A stretch of 8,266 bases of DNA, from contig DQCG01000333.1 in assembly GCA_003533825.1 (NCBI GenBank), positions 1-8,266 on the forward strand, in the 5' to 3' direction. Below the pieces are notes generated by a model. It was not told where the DNA came from, searched no databases, and worked only from the letters and a program-made list of their open reading frames with translations. Made by a program: the position numbers and the translations under genes. Source of the stretch: Phycisphaerales bacterium (GTDB taxonomy: Bacteria > Planctomycetota > Phycisphaerae > Sedimentisphaerales > Anaerobacaceae). Shown here one piece after another: positions 1 through 5,037 of the stretch. Every line of letters starts with the position of its first letter. The first letter of the stretch is position 1.

Positions 1-1054
1 GATTGACCTTTTCCGGCCTTCCATTTCGCCAGACATAATAATTACTTTCATCATCTTGATTCGTAATCCTTGCACCCTCAGGCAGATCCATCTTAAACGC
101 GCTAAGCGCCTCAAGGTCAGGATCACAAACGATATTATACCGACGAACCACTCGTTTCGAGTGGTGTGAGCGACCGTTCAGATATGTCCATTTTTGCTCA
201 TATGTCCCGGCAATCGGTAACCATATACTGCCGACCTGTTTGAGTATAACTTCATCAATGGTGTATTCACTATTCCGGATGGTGTACGGAGATATTTTCC
301 CGGGGGTAGGCTGTGGTGGTGCCCCAATCAACCTGTAGCGGATTACCGCCTTACGGAGATGATATCCCGCTTCAGGGTCGATCCAGAACGTACAAATCTC
401 CCCCTCACGACGAGTAGCTTCAACCACGTAACAAGCATGGCAACAGACCTCTTCCATCTGTTTACGTAGAGTCAACTTTGCTGTGCCTGGAAGAACTTTT
501 GCATAATGATCGCCCATGCATCCTGGGATGCCAATACCATCGAGGAATAAATCCTTCAATTCTGTCTGTAGAAGAATCGCTCTTAGCGTTTTGTCTTGGC
601 TGAAATACGCATTATAATGGTCCATTGAGGGGAGTTTGGTACGAAGTAGAAACCTCGAACCATCCCAGATCTTTCGAGATTCCTTAAAGGGTATCTCATT
701 GCTATCCACGGTTTCAAGCACATTTATAGTCCCATCTACTCGATCACCGTTCTGTATGACTCGACACACATAACGCAACTTAGTCCGGTCTCCCGGCTTA
801 AATTTGCGTTCCGGCCAGGTAACGACTGTGTCACAGTCATACAGAAGCGACGGGCGCTTATCATATTCTACGCCCGCTCGCTGCAGCACCATCTCAGCGT
901 CTAAGTCTGTAGATGTCTGCTCTATTGATCGGTTCTCCGGGAAACGGATCGAGCGTTGTTCAGCGGTTCCGCCTGCGGCCCATGCCGACAAGACAATCAG
1001 GATACCGATACCAAGTGATGCCGACCTTTTCGGTATTTCCATTCTTTCATTCAT
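1..1054 (-). CDS. LolA-like secreted protein (3' end outside window)
   Basis: An uninterrupted frame of 351 codons runs from ATG at 1054 off the left edge, with no stop. The start lies 2 nt after the stop of the upstream gene (TAG-TT-ATG). No convincing Shine-Dalgarno precedes it, so coupled translation is likely; a second ATG at codon 5 is an alternative. Residues 1 to about 31 form a signal peptide (basic MNERMEIPKR, core LGIGILIVLSAWAA). The rest resembles the LolA-like part of the neighbouring protein: RKIWDGSRF (127-135) matches VKIWDGKQF, ACYVVEA (207-213) matches CYILDVP, G-S-I-W-L-P (275-280) matches G-C-W-L-P, and A-F-K-M-D-L-P-E-G-A-R-I (319-330) matches L-F-R-M-D-I-K-K-G-A-K-V. WIDPEAGYHLRK (224-235) is typical of such proteins in planctomycetes. 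An unusual CCHAC lies at 204-208. It may be a diverged duplicate of its neighbour. Whether it ends soon or continues into a thioredoxin-like tail cannot be seen. Confidence 0.85.
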   Translation of the reverse strand, partial: MNERMEIPKRSASLGIGILIVLSAWAAGGTAEQRSIRFPENRSIEQTSTDLDAEMVLQRAGVEYDKRPSLLYDCDTVVTWPERKFKPGDRTKLRYVCRVIQNGDRVDGTINVLETVDSNEIPFKESRKIWDGSRFLLRTKLPSMDHYNAYFSQDKTLRAILLQTELKDLFLDGIGIPGCMGDHYAKVLPGTAKLTLRKQMEEVCCHACYVVEATRREGEICTFWIDPEAGYHLRKAVIRYRLIGAPPQPTPGKISPYTIRNSEYTIDEVILKQVGSIWLPIAGTYEQKWTYLNGRSHHSKRVVRRYNIVCDPDLEALSAFKMDLPEGARITNQDDESNYYVWRNGRPEKVN

Positions 1055-1056
1055 AA

Positions 1057-2535
1057 CTACTGCTTTTGTAAAGCTTCAATTTGATCATCAAACGTGTCAA
1101 GGCCAAATCCCTCGGCCCGGACGACATGCCTTTCGTCCGCAAGAATCAGCCACGGCAGCGACTTGACGCCCCATGCGAAGCGGGTCTTTTCTGCATCGTG
1201 ATTAATCGTTTTTGCTGTGAAAGGAATGTTACAATTGCTCATCCATTCATTGAGTGCTTCTTCGTCGATTTCGGATGCGTGCACGCAAAGAACGGTGACG
1301 CCCTTGCCGGCGAGATTCTCGGTTTTATGTGCAAGGCTTTTCAGGCAGTGCCTCGACGGTCTTTGCTGTATGTCCCAGAAACAAACAAGCATTTTGCCGT
1401 CTTTTGATTGTCCGGGCAGTCCGGCACTGATATCCGCCGATTCGGGCAGGGCCTTGCCCACAAGGTCCGGCGGATCGGGTTTATAAGCGTACGTGACCGT
1501 CCGCCCGAACCGGCTGTCGACTACCTTGGCGCCCTTTTTGATATCCATCCGGAACAGCTTTTCCGGCAGGCACTCGTTGATTTGTACATTGACGATTCTC
1601 AGGTCGCTGTGGGTCTCAACGCGGTATTTGCCGGTATTGTCCTTGCGATAAACTTCGCAGCCCTGCGTCATCGGCAGCCAGCAGCCCGGCCGGACCTCTT
1701 TGTAATCCGACATCCAGTAGTTGATGCGTGGTTTTTTGTTAGAAAGCCACGCAAGGGCGTACAGCCTGTTGTCTTTTGCGCCGATGAACCACTGGAATGA
1801 CTGGCCTGCTAAATCGACCGCCTCCCCGGCGAGGCCATACTGACGACGGTCGCTTGACTGCTCGCAGCCCGGATATGTCTGAACTGTCACCAGCCCCGGT
1901 ATCCCCCTTGGCGGCACGTCCAGAATATAGCAGTCTCTGCCGCGATAATTGCAGCGTCCGGCGATCGAAGAATCCTCGGCATGGCCGTAGTAGCTCATCA
2001 ACTCGTCGATATCCCTGACGTCCCACCAGAACGAGTGCGGCTGCGCCCTGGGCCAGCTCGTTTCGTATGCCAGCATGTCCTGGAAGGCACCCTGCGGTGT
2101 CCGGCCCAGAGAATACTGCTCCGGCCCCTCAATCAAAGATGCATCGTGAACCATGAACTGTTTGCCGTCCCAGATTTTTACCTGTCGACGGCTGCCGTAC
2201 TCCTCGCTCAGAGACCTGACCCGCATCTTGTCGATTGCAAATTCGAGAATTCCCGTCGAAACAGGCTTTAACTCGGGGAATTGTGCCGGATCCGGCGTAA
2301 TGTCGGGATACTGCTGCTTCAGCTCGGCGGTTTTCGCCGCGATTACTTCCGGTGCCCGTGTTAATTTGGTTTCGATACGGATGTATAAGCTCTCGACGTC
2401 GTGAATCCAGTTTTCTCCCGCCCGAACCGCCTGCACCAGCTCGGCAGCTTTTGGCTCGCCATTTCCATAACTCCATGAAACCGTAAATACACACGTGAGC
2501 ACCAGGACGGCGGCAAATCTCTTAAAGTTCCACAC
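1057..2535 (-). CDS. LolA-like envelope protein fused to thioredoxin-like RPSRHC module
   Basis: 492 residues from GTG at 2535, which has GGAGAG 7 nt upstream and gives a normal signal peptide (WNFKRF then a hydrophobic core to about residue 22). An in-frame ATG at 2559 would add eight residues but has no visible ribosome binding site. Residues about 30-352 look like the LolA/LolB-type lipoprotein-carrier fold seen in planctomycete secreted proteins: V-E-S-L-Y-I-R-I-E-T near the start, VKIWDGKQF (119-127), CYILDVP (202-208), G-C-W-L-P (284-288) and L-F-R-M-D-I-K-K-G-A-K-V (327-338). This assignment is by pattern and is moderate. From about 358 to the end it carries the same module as the two upstream proteins: LVCFWDIQ, QRPSRHC (391-397), HDAEKTRFAWGVKSLPW with the cis-proline-like P461. 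It overlaps the upstream gene by 14 nt, so translation is probably coupled. LolA-like domains bind lipid or acyl chains in other bacteria; here that is inference. Confidence 0.88.
   Translation of the reverse strand: MWNFKRFAAVLVLTCVFTVSWSYGNGEPKAAELVQAVRAGENWIHDVESLYIRIETKLTRAPEVIAAKTAELKQQYPDITPDPAQFPELKPVSTGILEFAIDKMRVRSLSEEYGSRRQVKIWDGKQFMVHDASLIEGPEQYSLGRTPQGAFQDMLAYETSWPRAQPHSFWWDVRDIDELMSYYGHAEDSSIAGRCNYRGRDCYILDVPPRGIPGLVTVQTYPGCEQSSDRRQYGLAGEAVDLAGQSFQWFIGAKDNRLYALAWLSNKKPRINYWMSDYKEVRPGCWLPMTQGCEVYRKDNTGKYRVETHSDLRIVNVQINECLPEKLFRMDIKKGAKVVDSRFGRTVTYAYKPDPPDLVGKALPESADISAGLPGQSKDGKMLVCFWDIQQRPSRHCLKSLAHKTENLAGKGVTVLCVHASEIDEEALNEWMSNCNIPFTAKTINHDAEKTRFAWGVKSLPWLILADERHVVRAEGFGLDTFDDQIEALQKQ
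1060..1464 (-). repeat. Thioredoxin-like RPSRHC module, copy 3, on a LolA-like scaffold
   Basis: C-terminal coding module of the LolA-like fusion. It is more diverged than copies 1 and 2 but keeps LVCFWD, QRPSRHC (codons at 1345-1365), DAEKTRFAWGV and SLPWLIL. The entry linker is L-V-G-K-A-L-P-E-S instead of P-L-P-E-L. Confidence 0.85.
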
Positions 2536-5020
2536 TTGCCATCTCTCCAATCTTCTCATTTAACTCGTTAACTCTGAATCCGGTTGCCCGGATAACGTGC
2601 CGACGGTCGGTCAAAATCAGCCAGGGCAGCGAGCGGACACCCCATGCGAAGCGAGTTTTCTCCGCATCTCTTCGGGCCATTCCGACCGGGAAAGGTAGAT
2701 TGTTTTGTTTGGCCCATTGATTTAATGCCGTTTGATCCATCTTCGAGGCATGCACGGCAATGATTGTTATGCCTTTACTCACGAGCTGCCCGGCCTGTTT
2801 TGCGAGCTGCGTGACACAATGCCGGGACGGCCGCTGTTCAGAATCGAAGAAGCAAACCAGTAATATCTTACCATTGGTTTCGGCCGGCGGAAGTTCCATT
2901 CCTATTTCTTTTAGTTCGGGTAGTGGTGTGTCCACGAGCCAGGGCGGTCGACTCGGCTCGTAGCTGATCGACGCAGATCTTTCACTTATCACAATCCTTA
3001 CATTTGTCGCTCCGCCGTCGGTCTCAATGTAGCCATACATGGGTGCAGTTCCGGTCTTATTCGCACTGATTCGGATCCTTCCGGCACAGACTTTCTCAAT
3101 CGCGAACTTCCCGTTTACATCCGTCTGTGTGTTGCGCCGGGGTTGGTTATCGCCGTAGCAGTAAATTCTCGCTCCGGCGGCCGGTTTATCATTATCATCT
3201 ACGACCAAACCTGAAATCGAAAGATTTGCTACGGGCAATGTTATTGTTCCAACATCAAAACGGTTATCCACAAAATTTCCCACGTTGACTTGCGTACCTA
3301 TAACTCCGAATCCTTTGGCTCGTGTATAGAGATTGTATTTGTGTCCTGCCGGTATCGCCTTGATTTCAAAATTTCCTTGTCCGTCACTCATGGAAAAATC
3401 TCGCCCTATTGGTGAGCCCCAATTCGATGCCCGCAGGTTTATGGAGAAGGTTGCGCCCTTAATGCCATTACCTTCAGGATCCGCTACTTTTCCTGTGAAC
3501 ACTACACCAGGTTCAAGTTTGATATCGAACTGCCTCGTATCTTCATGAAGCTGAACCGCGGCAGCCAGATTACGCTTTTCGTGTCGGCCAACAAGAAAAA
3601 TAGTGGAAGTTCGGAAGCTTGACCAGCGACCTAAGTCATAAACGATTTCAAATCTCCCCTCAGCATTTGAAGCGGATTCTTCCCCGACTCCCATCGGGCA
3701 AACTTCCAGTTCAACACCTTCTATGGGCTTGTCTTCTTCATCGCGTACGACACCCTTGATTACAGGCAGACCAACAAGCCCATATTCGATAAGTTCGACC
3801 TTGCCGTATTCGATTGTGACCCAATCCCGAAAGATCCGTCTTGAATAACCTTGCTTGTTAATTTGATTGATCAGGTAATCACCCGGCATCAGCCGCATCC
3901 GGACAAGCCCTTTTTCGTCGGAACGGCCGTATGCAGATCGATTACCGGCCAGGCTTTTAACGCTTACGCGTGCATCCTCTATAGGTTCTTTGCTCACGGC
4001 ATCTTTTACTTTAACTTCCAGCAAACCACCCTTGCTCAGCTCTAACCTGATACCGCTTTTGGTTTTTCCCGACTCGGTAATGACTTCCACCGGATCGGCC
4101 ACCCAATCCGGCAATGCCTCGTTGGACTGCAAAAGCGACAGGACGTATCTGGTTTTAACAAGGGCATTAATACTCAAAATTCCGTCTTTACTTGAGACAT
4201 GCGGTTTCGGTCTTAAATATCCTGATTCCTGCCCGCTGGTACATCTTATATTCACACCGCCGACCGGTTTGCCTGAACTTTTTTCCACAACCAGCCCTTC
4301 GATTTTTGCTTCGACCGGCAATAGCAGCCTGATGTCCTTTTGTCCCTCGACAAAATTCAGCTTCTGATAGGGGACTGAGGTGCGTTTGTACGTGTTTATC
4401 GTCGCCCGACCTGGTTTGTCCACAATAAATTCCGCCGTAGCTCCGGAAGGAATACACCTGAACATAAATTTGCCCTTCGTGTTCGTGCTCGTCGTGAGCA
4501 GCTTCGGGACGACTAAGCCGCTCAAAGTCTTTCGTCCCTGCCCTTCGCCGATCACCAGTATGAGGATGAGCACCCGGGCATCCGAGACAGGTTCATCGTT
4601 TTCGTCGACCACGATTCCCGCCAGTTCTTTCGGCGGGCCCAGTTTAATCTCAAGCTCTTTGTCCCCATCACGCGTGCTCCAGTTATCGAAGCACAGAGCA
4701 AATCCTTTTTTTTCGACAACGATGTATCCATACCTGTACTGATTGTCTTCGACAGTTTCGGTAAAAGAGAAGGCACCATCGGCCTTGGTTTGGACTTCAC
4801 CAAGCAGCTTCGGATCGTATGTATAGGTCACTTCGTCGTAAACCATCTCATGCAGCGCGACCTCTACACCGGCAACGGGCCGGCCTTGTTCATCTATAAC
4901 TTTGCCGGTACATGTAACCTGTTTGGTATCTTTGCTTTCAGCGTTCCTGGCTGAAGCGAAATCGAAAAGAACGATAATTGTCAGACCGATGCACAGAAAC
5001 GTTGTCCAATCCCTGCTCAA
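2522..5020 (-). CDS. Secreted multi-unit carboxypeptidase-regulatory-like protein with thioredoxin-like C-terminus (paralogue 2)
   Basis: 832 residues, complete. It starts at TTG: a strong AAGGAGAA lies 5 nt upstream, and the first in-frame ATG (codon 59) would remove the signal peptide (1 to about 24-27, hydrophobic core FLCIGLTIIVLF). It is collinear with the upstream neighbour. Both have C37 in a Q-V-T-C-x-G-K strand and the same unit series: GRPVAGVEV (46-54), DEPVSDARV (142-150), GKPVGGVNI (250-258), KEPIEDARV (344-352), DKPIEGVEL (430-438), GNGIKGATF (517-525, proline replaced) and DKPAAGARI (611-619). The C-terminal thioredoxin-like domain (about 695-832) has LVCFFD, EQRPSRHC (QRPSRHC at 729-735) and RSLPW (796-800). 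By hand count about 62 of 85 positions of this domain match the neighbour, more than in the N-terminal units. The likely location is periplasm or cell surface. It probably arose by tandem duplication and later diverged. Ligand and reaction are unknown, and the missing CxxC argues against classical redox chemistry. Confidence 0.93.
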   Translation of the reverse strand: MSRDWTTFLCIGLTIIVLFDFASARNAESKDTKQVTCTGKVIDEQGRPVAGVEVALHEMVYDEVTYTYDPKLLGEVQTKADGAFSFTETVEDNQYRYGYIVVEKKGFALCFDNWSTRDGDKELEIKLGPPKELAGIVVDENDEPVSDARVLILILVIGEGQGRKTLSGLVVPKLLTTSTNTKGKFMFRCIPSGATAEFIVDKPGRATINTYKRTSVPYQKLNFVEGQKDIRLLLPVEAKIEGLVVEKSSGKPVGGVNIRCTSGQESGYLRPKPHVSSKDGILSINALVKTRYVLSLLQSNEALPDWVADPVEVITESGKTKSGIRLELSKGGLLEVKVKDAVSKEPIEDARVSVKSLAGNRSAYGRSDEKGLVRMRLMPGDYLINQINKQGYSRRIFRDWVTIEYGKVELIEYGLVGLPVIKGVVRDEEDKPIEGVELEVCPMGVGEESASNAEGRFEIVYDLGRWSSFRTSTIFLVGRHEKRNLAAAVQLHEDTRQFDIKLEPGVVFTGKVADPEGNGIKGATFSINLRASNWGSPIGRDFSMSDGQGNFEIKAIPAGHKYNLYTRAKGFGVIGTQVNVGNFVDNRFDVGTITLPVANLSISGLVVDDNDKPAAGARIYCYGDNQPRRNTQTDVNGKFAIEKVCAGRIRISANKTGTAPMYGYIETDGGATNVRIVISERSASISYEPSRPPWLVDTPLPELKEIGMELPPAETNGKILLVCFFDSEQRPSRHCVTQLAKQAGQLVSKGITIIAVHASKMDQTALNQWAKQNNLPFPVGMARRDAEKTRFAWGVRSLPWLILTDRRHVIRATGFRVNELNEKIGEMASVEL
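2525..2938 (-). repeat. Thioredoxin-like RPSRHC module, copy 2
   Basis: C-terminal coding module of the 832-residue protein, about 73% identical (62 of 85, hand count) to copy 1 from LVCFFD to LPWLILT. The QRPSRHC codons lie at 2816-2836. It is the closest relative of copy 1, consistent with tandem gene duplication. Confidence 0.85.
2543..2548 (-). promoter_or_regulatory. Ribosome binding site GGAGAG inside the end of the upstream gene
   Basis: GGAGAG on the minus strand is followed by seven bases (ATGGCAA) and GTG at 2535. It lies within the last codons of the 832-residue gene, whose stop is at 2524-2522. It favours GTG at 2535 over ATG at 2559 as the start of the LolA-like/thioredoxin-like gene. 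The ATG inside the spacer is in the frame of the upstream gene and leads straight to its stop. Confidence 0.6.
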
Positions 5021-5025
5021 AATAA

Positions 5026-5033
5026 TTCTCCTT
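5026..5033 (-). promoter_or_regulatory. Ribosome binding site AAGGAGAA that decides a TTG start
   Basis: AAGGAGAA on the minus strand is followed by TTATT and then TTG at 5020. It lies inside the 17-nt gap after the upstream stop (TAG at 5040-5038). No ATG or GTG in frame is available nearby, and the TTG retains a full signal peptide, so the site supports the rare initiation codon. Confidence 0.8.
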
Positions 5034-5037
5034 CGGG

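Noticed and set aside
804..1166. Open frame of 120 codons on the plus strand
   Set aside because: It is antisense to the junction of two well-supported minus-strand genes and shows no coherent protein features.
2129..2494. Minus-strand open frame of 121 codons in another frame
   Set aside because: Alternative-frame shadow of the LolA-like/thioredoxin-like gene; its translation is low-complexity in G, R and S without motifs.
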